Assembly: GCA_964487255.1 (NCBI GenBank)
Contig: CAZAQV010000009.1
Coordinates: forward strand, 161,727-225,726
Source: CAZAQV01 sp964487255
GTDB taxonomy: Bacteria; Myxococcota_A; Polyangia; Polyangiales; CAZAQV01
DNA: 64,000 nt
Reading direction: 5' to 3'
Shown here: positions 32,270 to 41,155 of the stretch, piece after piece
Numbering within the stretch: the stretch's first letter is position 1
Layout: every line of letters starts with the position of its first letter
Notes under the pieces: generated by a model
The model's database searches: none
The model's input: the letters and a program-made list of their open reading frames with translations, nothing else
Told to the model about the DNA's origin: nothing
Translations under genes and position numbers: made by a program

Positions 32270-33310
32270 CTACTCCGTCACAGACACCGGGCACTCCACC
32301 ACGACCTCGGTCGTCACATCGCTTTCAGGATCAGGCTTGTAGATGATCGACGCACGTACCGAATAGATCCCCGGAGGGAACGGCTCACCCTTCGGGTTGT
32401 CGAAGTCTGAGGGACCGTCCCAGTTGTGGCCATCCCACGAAAAAACCACGCTGTAGTCTCCGACGGCGACATCCACAGGTTCGATGCCAAAGCCACCGCA
32501 GTTGCCTACGTCACAAAGACAGTACTGCTGGTCGCCGCCTGTCACATCCACAAAGTAGATGAGCCCACCTATTCGGTCGTTCCCACACTGTCCGCCATCT
32601 TGCGGCACCGGCAATACGCCGCTGAGCGGGCTTTTCACCGAAAGCTGAACGCCGAAAGCGACGCCTGCTGCGAGCTGAGCCTGCGTGTAGCTTCCGTCGC
32701 TGGGCAATTCAAGCTTCAGGGAGACGTCATCACCTTTCGTCTCGCAAACGGTCGTATCCGGAACATCGCAGAACTCAAGCTGCTCACATTGCCACGTGTT
32801 ATCGACACATGTGCAACCCTCGTAAAAAGGTTCATTCGCTGGCGGACACAAGCCGAACTCGTAAAAGCAATCGACCACTTTGTCTCCGAGAGCAAGCTGA
32901 GGAGCGTCCGGTTGATCATAGGGTCCCGAACACGCCCCGGTAGGCCGCTCAGTCGGGCAGAGCACTCCCTCACCGCCGTCCGGTGCGTCCGCATCAGGAA
33001 CGCCACTGTCTGGGTCCTCCGACGTCGGCGTGCAGCCGCTCGAAAAATGGCCGCATACCTCCAGTGGCACATCGTCCACCTCGATGGGCTCCGAGGTGCA
33101 GATGGTTCCGCCTTCGAGGTCGATCCGATGCTCGAACGCGGCCGGGCACTCGAAACCACCGACGATCACAATGTAGCTGCAATAGGCGAGGGTCGGCCCC
33201 TCGTCGTACGCGCCGCCCTCCCCGCAGGGGCTCGTTGCCTCTGTCGAGCAGGCCAGCGCACCGCCGCAAACGAAGAAAAAACTCAAACGAATCACACTTA
33301 CCAACTTCAT
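32270..33310 (-). CDS. Cys-rich putative lipoprotein, unknown function
   Basis: ATG at 33310 gives a signal peptide MKLVSVIRLSFFFVCGGALA followed by Cys, a good lipobox. The mature part contains about twenty cysteines in the first 260 residues, an acidic DPDSGVPDADAPDGGEG linker typical of myxobacterial surface lipoproteins, and a beta-sandwich-like end (VAVGDYSVVFSWDGHNWDG, then GIYSVRASIIY). No family is recognised. Its 3' end converges on lepB with 6 bp between them. Confidence 0.62.
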   Translation of the reverse strand: MKLVSVIRLSFFFVCGGALACSTEATSPCGEGGAYDEGPTLAYCSYIVIVGGFECPAAFEHRIDLEGGTICTSEPIEVDDVPLEVCGHFSSGCTPTSEDPDSGVPDADAPDGGEGVLCPTERPTGACSGPYDQPDAPQLALGDKVVDCFYEFGLCPPANEPFYEGCTCVDNTWQCEQLEFCDVPDTTVCETKGDDVSLKLELPSDGSYTQAQLAAGVAFGVQLSVKSPLSGVLPVPQDGGQCGNDRIGGLIYFVDVTGGDQQYCLCDVGNCGGFGIEPVDVAVGDYSVVFSWDGHNWDGPSDFDNPKGEPFPPGIYSVRASIIYKPDPESDVTTEVVVECPVSVTE

Positions 33311-33379
33311 GCCTAGAGGATGGTCGAGCACAAAAAGCCTCGCAACCGTATGCACTTGCCTGCGGTGCAAAATATTGCA

Positions 33380-34111
33380 CTAACCGTCTGGAAGCTCGAC
33401 AAAGGCTAGTGCAACCGTCGCTTGAACGGAGTCGAGGTCGCCTTCTGCACGCTCGTCGAGTTCGCCGGCGCACCGTGCGATCAGGTCGAAGACACGGTCG
33501 CGAAGCGCTCGCGTCGCGCCCGCTGGTGAAGAGAACGACAGGACCCGCGCGAATGCACTACTCTCATCCTCCGCATAAAAAAAGCGCCGCTCGACCACGG
33601 CGCCAACCCCGGACAGAAAGTGCCTAAGCGAGTCGAGCCTCTCTTCGAGTCCTGGCCCCAGAATCTCGTGCCACTTGGACGAAACGCTGTAGCCCCCGTC
33701 GCGCTCGACGGCGAGCCCCTCGTCCACAAGCAGGGAAAGCACGCGTTCGAGTTCTGTCCTCGACAAACTCGACACGTGTTCGACGAGATACGATGCGTCA
33801 CTCGTACCTTCGCGTGCAAGTGTCATGAGCATGCGACGCTTGAGCTGCAAGGTTGGATTGGCTTGGCGGCCGGCGTCGCCCGATGCTTCCTTGGCAAGAC
33901 TACCCACCGTGCGTCGGCTCTTTCCGAGGTGCTCCGCGATTTCGTTCCAACTCATTCCCTGCGATTTAAGTTCACGAAAGTACGACACGGCAACCAAATG
34001 TTGCAGGTCATCCAAGCTTAAACCGTGGATGCGAGAAAGACGCGCCACGGGTTCGAGTAGTGCGGCGACGACCCGAGTTCGTAGGTCGACGGCGTTGCGT
34101 TGCGGTTTCAT
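33380..34111 (-). CDS. HTH-containing putative regulator
   Basis: The 243-residue protein contains a helix-turn-helix at ~38-60 (GMSWNEIAEHLGKSRRTVGSL), then a winged-helix-like segment (~95-145, ELERVLSLLVDEGLAVERDGGYSV) and a helical C-terminal domain. ATG at 34111 is chosen since it starts with basic residues just ahead of the HTH region; upstream sequence is the end of the membrane-protein gene. The layout is reminiscent of DUF6502-type proteins. It is last in a run of four minus-strand genes with the OPT transporter, which it may regulate. Confidence 0.6.
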   Translation of the reverse strand: MKPQRNAVDLRTRVVAALLEPVARLSRIHGLSLDDLQHLVAVSYFRELKSQGMSWNEIAEHLGKSRRTVGSLAKEASGDAGRQANPTLQLKRRMLMTLAREGTSDASYLVEHVSSLSRTELERVLSLLVDEGLAVERDGGYSVSSKWHEILGPGLEERLDSLRHFLSGVGAVVERRFFYAEDESSAFARVLSFSSPAGATRALRDRVFDLIARCAGELDERAEGDLDSVQATVALAFVELPDG

Positions 34112-34119
34112 CGCCTGTA

Positions 34120-34695
34120 CTAGGCGGCGAGTCGATCGTACGAGGCGACCGCTCGCTCGAGCGCGGCGTCGGCAGAAAGCAGACTCTGCTCCGCCTCCTG
34201 AAGCACGCCGTCGGTGATGGCACTCCATGCTCGAGCTGCATTGCGCTCAAAGGAAGCAAAGTCACCGGCAAACTCGGCATAGTTGCCAACTCCGTGGCGT
34301 GCGATGAGTCTGTCGCGTTGGTCGACCACACGATTGACCTGCTCTTCGAGAATTTCGGAGAGCAGCGCTGCCGCTTCGCTCGAATGCGCATCAATCGCCG
34401 AGAGCGTCTTTTTGATCTCGCTGAGAATCGCGGCCGGGTCATCCGCCGCACCCCGACCCTCGAGCGTCGTCTTCGCACTCAGCCGGCGTGCGCCGAGTCC
34501 TCCAATGAGCATGAGCACAAAGCCCCCAGCAAAGGGTGCGGCTGCGACGTCAGCCCAAGCGACCAGCAACTTGGCGCCCAATGGCTTCTCTTCGCCTTCA
34601 GCGGGCACCACGAGCCGACCTGCCGCCACCCCCGCCACACCGAGCCCGACCGCAAAGATGATCAGAAAACCCAAGTACAGATTGTTGCTTTTCAT
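34120..34695 (-). CDS. Small membrane protein translationally coupled to the OPT transporter
   Basis: The 191-residue protein has two transmembrane helices (~8-26 and ~50-68) and a soluble helical C-terminal region (~90-190) with EEQVNRVVDQRDRLIARHGV that may form a coiled coil. Its ATG overlaps the transporter stop in an ATGA junction, so stoichiometric production with the transporter is likely. No family is recognised. It could be an accessory subunit. Confidence 0.62.
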   Translation of the reverse strand: MKSNNLYLGFLIIFAVGLGVAGVAAGRLVVPAEGEEKPLGAKLLVAWADVAAAPFAGGFVLMLIGGLGARRLSAKTTLEGRGAADDPAAILSEIKKTLSAIDAHSSEAAALLSEILEEQVNRVVDQRDRLIARHGVGNYAEFAGDFASFERNAARAWSAITDGVLQEAEQSLLSADAALERAVASYDRLAA

Positions 34696-36566
34696 GATTC
34701 TCCCACAAGCTTGATAAGGGTCAGTGTCAGATTCGTGAGCGCTTCACCGACGATCAACCCAGCTGCTACCGGTACCACCACGTCGCCAATAAAGCGTCTT
34801 CCAAAAAACCTCTGCGCGACCATGTTGAGCACGCAGCCAATGCCATAGCCTAGCGTAATCTCAAAAGGTAAATACATCGCGAGCCCGACGAGCACACCGA
34901 GTCCCGCGAGCGGAAACGCAGCAAGCGAGATTCCAATCAAGCTTCCTGCGAGATACTTATCGACAGGCGCGTTCCCACTCAAGACGCCGTCGATCATACC
35001 CTTGAGCACACTGGCTTGCGGCGCAGGCAAACAACCGCCTTGCTTCTCGAGACACAACTTCGACTCCGGTCCAAAACCAGGACCATCGCCACCGCCCTCC
35101 CAAAGCAGCAAAACGGTGCCGATTGCGATCACCGGACCAATCCAGGCCACGGCGAACTGCGCAATCTGCTGTCGACGGGGCACGCCGCCAATCAGCTGCC
35201 CCGTCTTCAGGTCACTCATCATGTCCGCGCACTGGTTTGTGGCGATGCAAACGGCCACGCCGATCGTTACCGCAACCAACACGTGGCCACCCGTTAGCGC
35301 CAACATCAACGTGACGGCAATCAGTGCCAGCCCGCTAAGCGGTGAGATGTCGGTCATGCCGGTCGCTTGTGCAACGATGAGCCCAGCCACCGCCAACCAG
35401 ACGGTGCCCGCCACAGCCGCCGAAACCGCTTGGAATACCGAGATACCCGCCTCACCGCCGGTGGCGGAGAGCGCGACGAATAGCAGCATCAGAAACGCGA
35501 TAACCAGCCCTGTAACGAGCACCTTGGGCGAGAGTTCCTCCGGCGCCACGCCGCTCGTTTTCGCGAGCTTTCCCGCGGCTGCCAAGCTTCGAAGGGCACC
35601 TCGCATCGCGGGAGCCGCCATCACCACACCGGCGAGCGCACCGCCGATCAGAACCCCGATGCCAACCGGTCGAAGGTTGGCCCCGTAGACCCCCCACATC
35701 AGGTCTTCGCCCGACGCTCCGCTCGGTGCCCAACCGAGCGAAACGATCGCGGGGGCGATCACCCACCAGGCAAGGACACCGCCAAGCGCGAAGGGCAAAC
35801 CGCCACGACCACTCAGCAAGCCCGCGCCAATGTTTGCCATGCTGAGCGATAACGCCGTTCCCAACAGTGCGACCGCGGCCCCGCTCGTATCCGCAACACC
35901 AAAAGCATCCTTGAAGGCAGAACCGATCGGGATGGTTTCCGGCAACAGTGCCTCGTCGGCACCCGTTAGCAATTTCATCGGCAGCGGGTTGGTCAGAAGT
36001 GTCATGCACAACGCGAAGAGAAAACCCGCACCCATGTAGAGGGCTTTTTGTATACCCGCGCCTGGAGACTTGAGGATGGTGGCAACTGCGACACCGCTCG
36101 GGAAACGCAAACGTTCAATCTCGATGAGCTGCTTGCGAAGTGGAATGATGACGACGATGCCCATGAGCGAGCCCGCCGTAGCCGCCAAGATCACCGTAAT
36201 TGGCGAGTAGTCCACTCCCATCAGAAGCAACGCAGGAAACGTGAACACGACACCGGCCGATGCGGTGTTAATGCCGGAAGCGATCGTTTGTTGAATATTG
36301 TTCTCGACGATGCTTCCAGCGGTCGTCGAACGAAACACACCGCGCCCAACGCCACGCAAGACTGCAAAGCCAAGAATGGCTGCGACCGTCGAGCCCGCCA
36401 GGCCGAAGCCGAGTTTGAGGCCGATGTACACGAACGAGGCCGTCATCAGCGCCCCCACAAACACGCCCAACGCGAGAGCTGCCACCGTGATCTCTCGGTA
36501 AGGTCGCGGGTCAACTTCGGATGGGGACGACTGGGCGGGCGTAGCTTGACGCGCGGGCTCTGCCAT
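34692..36566 (-). CDS. OPT-family oligopeptide (or metal-chelate) transporter
   Basis: The 624-residue protein has ~14-16 predicted membrane helices. The family signature is near the N-terminus (REITVAALALGVFVGALMTA and YIGLKLGFGLAGSTVAAILG, read separately) and in the NIQQTIASG and RFPSGVAVATILKS segments. OPT proteins move small peptides, glutathione or metal-siderophore complexes by proton coupling; substrate cannot be read from sequence. A Cys pair (C-L-E-K-Q-G-G-C) lies in a loop near residue ~505. It is followed by a coupled small membrane protein and preceded by the RNase HII-like gene (27-bp gap). Confidence 0.88.
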   Translation of the reverse strand: MAEPARQATPAQSSPSEVDPRPYREITVAALALGVFVGALMTASFVYIGLKLGFGLAGSTVAAILGFAVLRGVGRGVFRSTTAGSIVENNIQQTIASGINTASAGVVFTFPALLLMGVDYSPITVILAATAGSLMGIVVIIPLRKQLIEIERLRFPSGVAVATILKSPGAGIQKALYMGAGFLFALCMTLLTNPLPMKLLTGADEALLPETIPIGSAFKDAFGVADTSGAAVALLGTALSLSMANIGAGLLSGRGGLPFALGGVLAWWVIAPAIVSLGWAPSGASGEDLMWGVYGANLRPVGIGVLIGGALAGVVMAAPAMRGALRSLAAAGKLAKTSGVAPEELSPKVLVTGLVIAFLMLLFVALSATGGEAGISVFQAVSAAVAGTVWLAVAGLIVAQATGMTDISPLSGLALIAVTLMLALTGGHVLVAVTIGVAVCIATNQCADMMSDLKTGQLIGGVPRRQQIAQFAVAWIGPVIAIGTVLLLWEGGGDGPGFGPESKLCLEKQGGCLPAPQASVLKGMIDGVLSGNAPVDKYLAGSLIGISLAAFPLAGLGVLVGLAMYLPFEITLGYGIGCVLNMVAQRFFGRRFIGDVVVPVAAGLIVGEALTNLTLTLIKLVGES

Positions 36567-36593
36567 GGGCCGGGTGCTAGCTCGGTTTCGCGC

Positions 36594-37514
36594 TCAACGC
36601 ACGCGCAGGAAGCAATCGTCCGCAACGCGCAGGCGCTTTCGGTGCACCCGACTTTTCTCGATATGACGGCGCGTTACCGGATCGTGATAGCCACTGGCCG
36701 ATGGCAGGTTCGGGTCGAGGCCCTGGTAAAACCGGTTCTGTCGCAACATCCAGAGTTCACGCATATACTTGCCGACCATCGATGCCAGCGACACCGGCAT
36801 GTGGCGGTCGTCCGCCCCAACCTCAAACGCGACCTCGTCGAAACCTCGACAGCGATACGCGCAGCGCTTTCTGGTCTCAGCGATGACTTCGAGTGCATCG
36901 CCACCGCCGTGCCAGAACTTCGGGTAGCGACGTATCCCTCCGACCATGCCGCACACCGCATCGTGCCTTTGTGTAGCCGGCGAAGTTTGTGACGCGTCTT
37001 CGAGCAGCTTCTGCATCTGCCGAAGGTCGATGGTCGTCTTCGAACCAAGCTCGGCAAAATGCTGGTTGAAATTGCGCACGCAAAGAATGCTCGAGCGGAC
37101 GCGTTCGAGCTCTACGCCCCATCGCGCAATGCGGCGCACGACTTTGCGCCCTTGGTCGACGTCGCCGCCCCAAGCGGGGAGCGCCACATCCTCCGACCAA
37201 CACTGTCGCAGGGAAGTGCTCGGACAGAGCGTTTTCAGTCCCGAGCAGGACTCGAGCGAGACGGCATCGATGAACGCGTTGGCACTGATGGGCAGCGCCC
37301 CGCTGACGGCCTCAACGACAGCGAGGCTGATCGATTCGCACCATGCCATGTTGCCAAAAGCGCTTACCTGTTTGCTATCGCCGATCCCCGCATAGCGCCC
37401 CAAACGCCGCAGGCGAGCCCGCTCATAGGAAGGCAACGAGATGCTCAGGGCCGTGACCACGAGCGGGCCGAGCTGGGGGCCCATGCCGTTTTCGTCGATC
37501 GCCGTCAGTCGCAC
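36594..37514 (-). CDS. Divergent RNase HII-like protein
   Basis: The 306-residue protein starts MRLTAIDENGMGPQLGPLVV, close to the RNase HII/HIII opening DExGRGxxxGPLVV, with the acidic pair D7-E8 kept but GRG changed to GMG. GDSKQ fits the family GDSK segment, and LASMVGKYMRELWM resembles the late 'AASIxAKxxRD' helix. Between them are ~100 residues not found in RNase HII. It may retain ribonuclease activity or be a repurposed fold. A canonical rnhB is not present in the window, so redundancy cannot be judged. It is first in the OPT run. Confidence 0.6.
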   Translation of the reverse strand: MRLTAIDENGMGPQLGPLVVTALSISLPSYERARLRRLGRYAGIGDSKQVSAFGNMAWCESISLAVVEAVSGALPISANAFIDAVSLESCSGLKTLCPSTSLRQCWSEDVALPAWGGDVDQGRKVVRRIARWGVELERVRSSILCVRNFNQHFAELGSKTTIDLRQMQKLLEDASQTSPATQRHDAVCGMVGGIRRYPKFWHGGGDALEVIAETRKRCAYRCRGFDEVAFEVGADDRHMPVSLASMVGKYMRELWMLRQNRFYQGLDPNLPSASGYHDPVTRRHIEKSRVHRKRLRVADDCFLRVR

Positions 37515-37542
37515 GCAAGCTCACATAGCACAGACGCCGAAG

Positions 37543-38412
37543 CTACTTCGAGTGCGCTGTTTCGGCTACAGGCTCCCTTGTTTCGGCTACGGGCTCCGCG
37601 ATTGCGGCGAAGGATGCTGGGTCGTCGAAGCGATCGTCCAAAGCTTCGAGCTTGTCGCTCCAACGCCCCCAGGGCCAATACGGACCATTGTCGTCACAGC
37701 CAATGGTTCGCTCCTCGCGCGTGCATGCGACGCGGATATGGAAATGGTCGTTGTGGGGGTTTCCTCGACTCGGCTGATGCAAGATCCAGCGAGCACGTCG
37801 AATCACGTCCGCATCGACGTTGCTACGCTTGGCATATGCGAGCAGCTGCGCCTTGACGCCGTTGGAACAGAATATCCAGCGCAACTCGATCGATTCGTTG
37901 GTCAGTAAGTGCTCGACCAAGGCCCAGTTGCGCGCCGCATCGAAGAAGCGAATCTCACCGTCGCGCTTGTCGATCGCCACGCCGTGCCGGTCAAAAGCAA
38001 GCCAACCACTGCCCTCTGCGGGCCGACCCTGTGTATCGGTCGCATAGAACACGACGTCGACGTCACGCCCCGCGCGGTGGCTGTGGTGTCGCGGATGGCG
38101 GCCGCCGAACGGATACGAAATATCTCCAACACGAAGCGGCAAGGCACCATCGTACGTCGCAGAGACGTGCTTTGCAGCTGACGTGAGGGCATCGAGCAGC
38201 CGTCGAACCCCTGCGTTGGAGCGTTCGCCGGGGCGCGCGCGAACCCAGCCCTGACCCCGGTCCGCGAGCGCGACGCCTCCCTGGATTGAGCCGTCGTGGA
38301 GCCCTCCAAAACTCACGCTGCGCGGCTCGCGTGGCGCGAAGTGCTGGCACCCGAAAACACACAATACGGCGAGCCCCAGAGTCCATGGTGGCGGCTTTGT
38401 GAAGAGCAACAC
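37543..38412 (-). CDS. MepA-like (M74) murein endopeptidase, probable lipoprotein
   Basis: This penicillin-insensitive endopeptidase cuts D-Ala-mDAP cross-links in murein. The metal motifs are seen as HSHRAGRDVDV and NPHNDHFHIRV, matching HxxGxxxD and HxH of the LAS-type fold. GTG at 38412 is selected because it yields a short signal peptide (LGLAVLCVFGC) with a lipobox Cys; an upstream start at 38496 would place it internally. The end has a repeated EPVAET sequence. It is divergent from the TPR gene. Confidence 0.78.
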   Translation of the reverse strand: MLLFTKPPPWTLGLAVLCVFGCQHFAPREPRSVSFGGLHDGSIQGGVALADRGQGWVRARPGERSNAGVRRLLDALTSAAKHVSATYDGALPLRVGDISYPFGGRHPRHHSHRAGRDVDVVFYATDTQGRPAEGSGWLAFDRHGVAIDKRDGEIRFFDAARNWALVEHLLTNESIELRWIFCSNGVKAQLLAYAKRSNVDADVIRRARWILHQPSRGNPHNDHFHIRVACTREERTIGCDDNGPYWPWGRWSDKLEALDDRFDDPASFAAIAEPVAETREPVAETAHSK

Positions 38413-38504
38413 GCTAGTAAATCCTTGCGATTTCTGACCATTTGCGCAAACAAAAGGCGTAAAGCCCCTTGCTGCGCGCCCACTTAAGGCTAGCACAAGC
38501 GCTC

Positions 38505-39482
38505 ATGACGAATCGGCCGACGCGCGAGCAGCTCCACGCTCACCTCGACAGTGGTTGGGACAGCGCTTTCGCGGGCGACCTGCACCGCGCACTCTTGGCC
38601 GCCGAGCGGACACTCGACCTCGATCAAAGTTCGGCTGAGGCCCATCACCTACTCGGTTACGTGCGCTCGGCCGAAGGCAACATTGCCGAGGCCCTTGAGC
38701 ACTTCGAGCAAGCCATCTCGCTCGACGACGGATATGTCGACGCGCTGATCAGCGCTGCGGACCTACGCTTCTCTGCGCTCGACGATACCGATGGCGCCCT
38801 GCGACACCTCGACGAGGCACTTGAATACGCGCAAAGCCCGGACGAGATCGCCAACGCGTCGGTTCTGTGCTTTGAGATCTACCTCCGAATCGGCGACGAG
38901 GACAAAGCGCGCGCGACGCTCAGTAGAATCCCCGAGGGGCCCTTCGAAAACCCTGCACTCGATGCGATGCTCGGTCAGGCATTCGTCGATGCGGGCGAGT
39001 TTACGCGCGCCAAGCAGGTGCTCTCACGATGCCTCGAGCACGAACCAGACAACCCTGACGCCCACTACCACATTGCACGCGCGTACGAACTTGCGGGGGA
39101 GCGCCAAGCAGCGGACGCGCATCTGCTTCATAGCCGAGAGATCGAGTCACGCCTTGCCAGCGCACCGTGGAGCCTCCAGCACGCGGAGTTCGAGCGTGAG
39201 ATGCGCGCCGTATTCGACGAACTCCCCCAGGAGCTCTTGCAACTACTCACCGGCACGGCGGTCATCGTGACAACGTTGCCGGGCGCTGAAGTTGTGGCGG
39301 ACGGCGTCGACCCACGTGTACCCATGATGTTCGACGACTTGCAGACAACGGGAACGGTCGGGCGCATTTTCTTCTACCAGGTCAACATCGAACGGCTTTG
39401 TGTATCGCCCGACCAGATCCGCGAGCGCACGGTCGCACTGCTCAGCGAAGAGCTGCGAAACCTACTCGCTTCCCTCGAGTGA
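38505..39482 (+). CDS. TPR protein with degenerate zincin-like C-terminal domain
   Basis: The ~325-residue protein has four to five TPR-like repeats (residues ~20-215). A C-terminal region follows (EFEREMRAVFDELPQELLQLL, then VIVTTLPGAEVV, and FFYQVNIERLC) that resembles PF06262 zincin-like metallopeptidases. The HExxH motif expected at the end reads LLSEELRNLL, so zinc catalysis is lost. The protein is probably a scaffold. ATG at 38505 is chosen over an upstream ATG at 38469, which lies in the divergent spacer. Its last 21 bp overlap the convergent pilT gene. Confidence 0.6.
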   Translation: MTNRPTREQLHAHLDSGWDSAFAGDLHRALLAAERTLDLDQSSAEAHHLLGYVRSAEGNIAEALEHFEQAISLDDGYVDALISAADLRFSALDDTDGALRHLDEALEYAQSPDEIANASVLCFEIYLRIGDEDKARATLSRIPEGPFENPALDAMLGQAFVDAGEFTRAKQVLSRCLEHEPDNPDAHYHIARAYELAGERQAADAHLLHSREIESRLASAPWSLQHAEFEREMRAVFDELPQELLQLLTGTAVIVTTLPGAEVVADGVDPRVPMMFDDLQTTGTVGRIFFYQVNIERLCVSPDQIRERTVALLSEELRNLLASLE

Positions 39483-41066
39483 AAGGTTGATGTTGTGCTT
39501 GGCAAATGCCGTCTTCATGGTCGCCTTGTCGTTGCTCTTGATGTAGGCCTCTTCGGGCTTAACACGCCCTGCTAGCACATGCTCCATCAAGCAGTCGTTC
39601 ATGGTCTGCATGCCGAGGTTGCGTCCAGTCTGCATGACGCTCTTGAGCTGGAACGTTTTTCCTTCACGGATGAGGTTGGCGACCGCCGGGTTGGAAATGA
39701 GCACTTCGTGTGCACCGATGCGCCCACCGCCCTCTTTCTTGCACAGGACCTGCGAGACAACACCACGAAGCGACTCTGACAACATGGTTCGAATCTGCTC
39801 CTGCCGGTCGGGCGGAAACTGGTCGATGATACGGTCGACGGTGCTGGGTGCACTCGTCGTATGGAGCGTGCCGAACACGAGGTGACCCGTCTCCGCTGTC
39901 TCGATGGCGATCGAGATGGTCTCAAGGTCGCGCATCTCGCCCACGAGCACGATGTCCGGGTCTTCGCGCAGCGCCGCTTTGAGCGCTGCTTTGAAAGACC
40001 TGGTGTGCACACCAACTTCGCGCTGGTTGATGAGGCACTTTTTGTTCTGATGCACGAACTCGACCGGGTCCTCGATCGTGATGATGTGTTCGTTGCGGTT
40101 GGTGTTGATGAAGTCGATGAGCGCCGCGAGCGTCGTCGACTTGCCGCTACCTGTCGGTCCTGTGACCAACACCAGCCCCTTGGAAAGCCAACACAAGTCG
40201 AGAACGCGCTCGGGTACGCCGAGGGTCTTCGCCGAGACGATCTCGAATGGAATCTCGCGCATGACCAGGCCGGGCCCCTGCCGATCCATAAAAAAGTTGG
40301 CGCGATAGCGCGCCACGCCAGGGATTTCGTGCGCGAAGTCGGTGTCCCAGTTTTCTTTGAACTCGTTCCAGTTCCGCGGAGGACAGATGTCCTTCATCAT
40401 GCCGAGTAGTTCTTCGGGTTCGATGGGTCGACCGCCGGCCAAGTCTTGGATTTCACCGTCGAGTCGAACCAGCGCGGGCGTATTCGAGCTGAGGTGCAAG
40501 TCGCTGGCGCCCAGCTTCGACATCGCACGCAAGAAAAAGTTGAGGTCCGGTTCGTCTTCGGCGAGTTCGATGCGCGGCAACTCCCGCGACATGCGACGCC
40601 CTGAAGACTGCGAACGGCGAAGCCCGGCGACCTCCCCAAGCTCCCGGCGCGAATCGGACACACTGCTGCGGCTGACCTTCGGCGAACCGACCGAACCTGG
40701 CTCGGGCGCTATCGGGGCGGCTGGCTCCGGCGCCACGGCAGGCGCGAGCTCGGCAACTTCGCCTTCACGAGGACGCGTCAGCTCGACGCGCCACGTGCTG
40801 GAATTGAGGGCACGTGCCGAGACCGCGATTGGGCCGCTTTCGCCGTCGTACACAAAGCGCGTCTGCGCTTGCGTCTCAAGCCCCTCCATGGACGCAGAAG
40901 AAGCGACCTCGGCAACGATCTGCTGCAACTGGTCATGCGGGACCGGCGACTTGCTCTTCTTCGGGCCCGCGGGAAAGTTAAAAGCGGCAGGCTGGCCGCT
41001 CATCAAGACGATGCTGCTCGCCTTGTTCTTGTAGAGGTGTTGGCCGTAGAAGTCGATTCGTGCCAT
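39462..41066 (-). CDS. pilT: PilT-type ATPase with long N-terminal extension
   Basis: The C-terminal ~365 residues are a PilT/PilU retraction ATPase: Walker A GPTGSGKST (303-311), Asp box IITIEDPVEFVH, Walker B VLVGEMRD, His box GHLVFGTLHTTSA, and the C-terminal region where PilT has AIRNLIRE-like sequence (here AVANLIREGK). Residues 1-170 precede it, with a small domain and a Pro/Ser/Arg-rich linker, and are not part of normal PilT (~345 residues). Several Myxococcota have multiple PilT paralogues for twitching and gliding. No pil operon is adjacent, so pairing with a pilus is unproven. Confidence 0.85.
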   Translation of the reverse strand: MARIDFYGQHLYKNKASSIVLMSGQPAAFNFPAGPKKSKSPVPHDQLQQIVAEVASSASMEGLETQAQTRFVYDGESGPIAVSARALNSSTWRVELTRPREGEVAELAPAVAPEPAAPIAPEPGSVGSPKVSRSSVSDSRRELGEVAGLRRSQSSGRRMSRELPRIELAEDEPDLNFFLRAMSKLGASDLHLSSNTPALVRLDGEIQDLAGGRPIEPEELLGMMKDICPPRNWNEFKENWDTDFAHEIPGVARYRANFFMDRQGPGLVMREIPFEIVSAKTLGVPERVLDLCWLSKGLVLVTGPTGSGKSTTLAALIDFINTNRNEHIITIEDPVEFVHQNKKCLINQREVGVHTRSFKAALKAALREDPDIVLVGEMRDLETISIAIETAETGHLVFGTLHTTSAPSTVDRIIDQFPPDRQEQIRTMLSESLRGVVSQVLCKKEGGGRIGAHEVLISNPAVANLIREGKTFQLKSVMQTGRNLGMQTMNDCLMEHVLAGRVKPEEAYIKSNDKATMKTAFAKHNINLSLEGSE

Positions 41067-41155
41067 ACGAGGCTTATATCGCGGAATTTGCTGTTGCGGC
41101 TAGCACTTGCCGCGAACGCCAAACAGCCGCAAAGTGGCCGCCATACGGACTGAGG

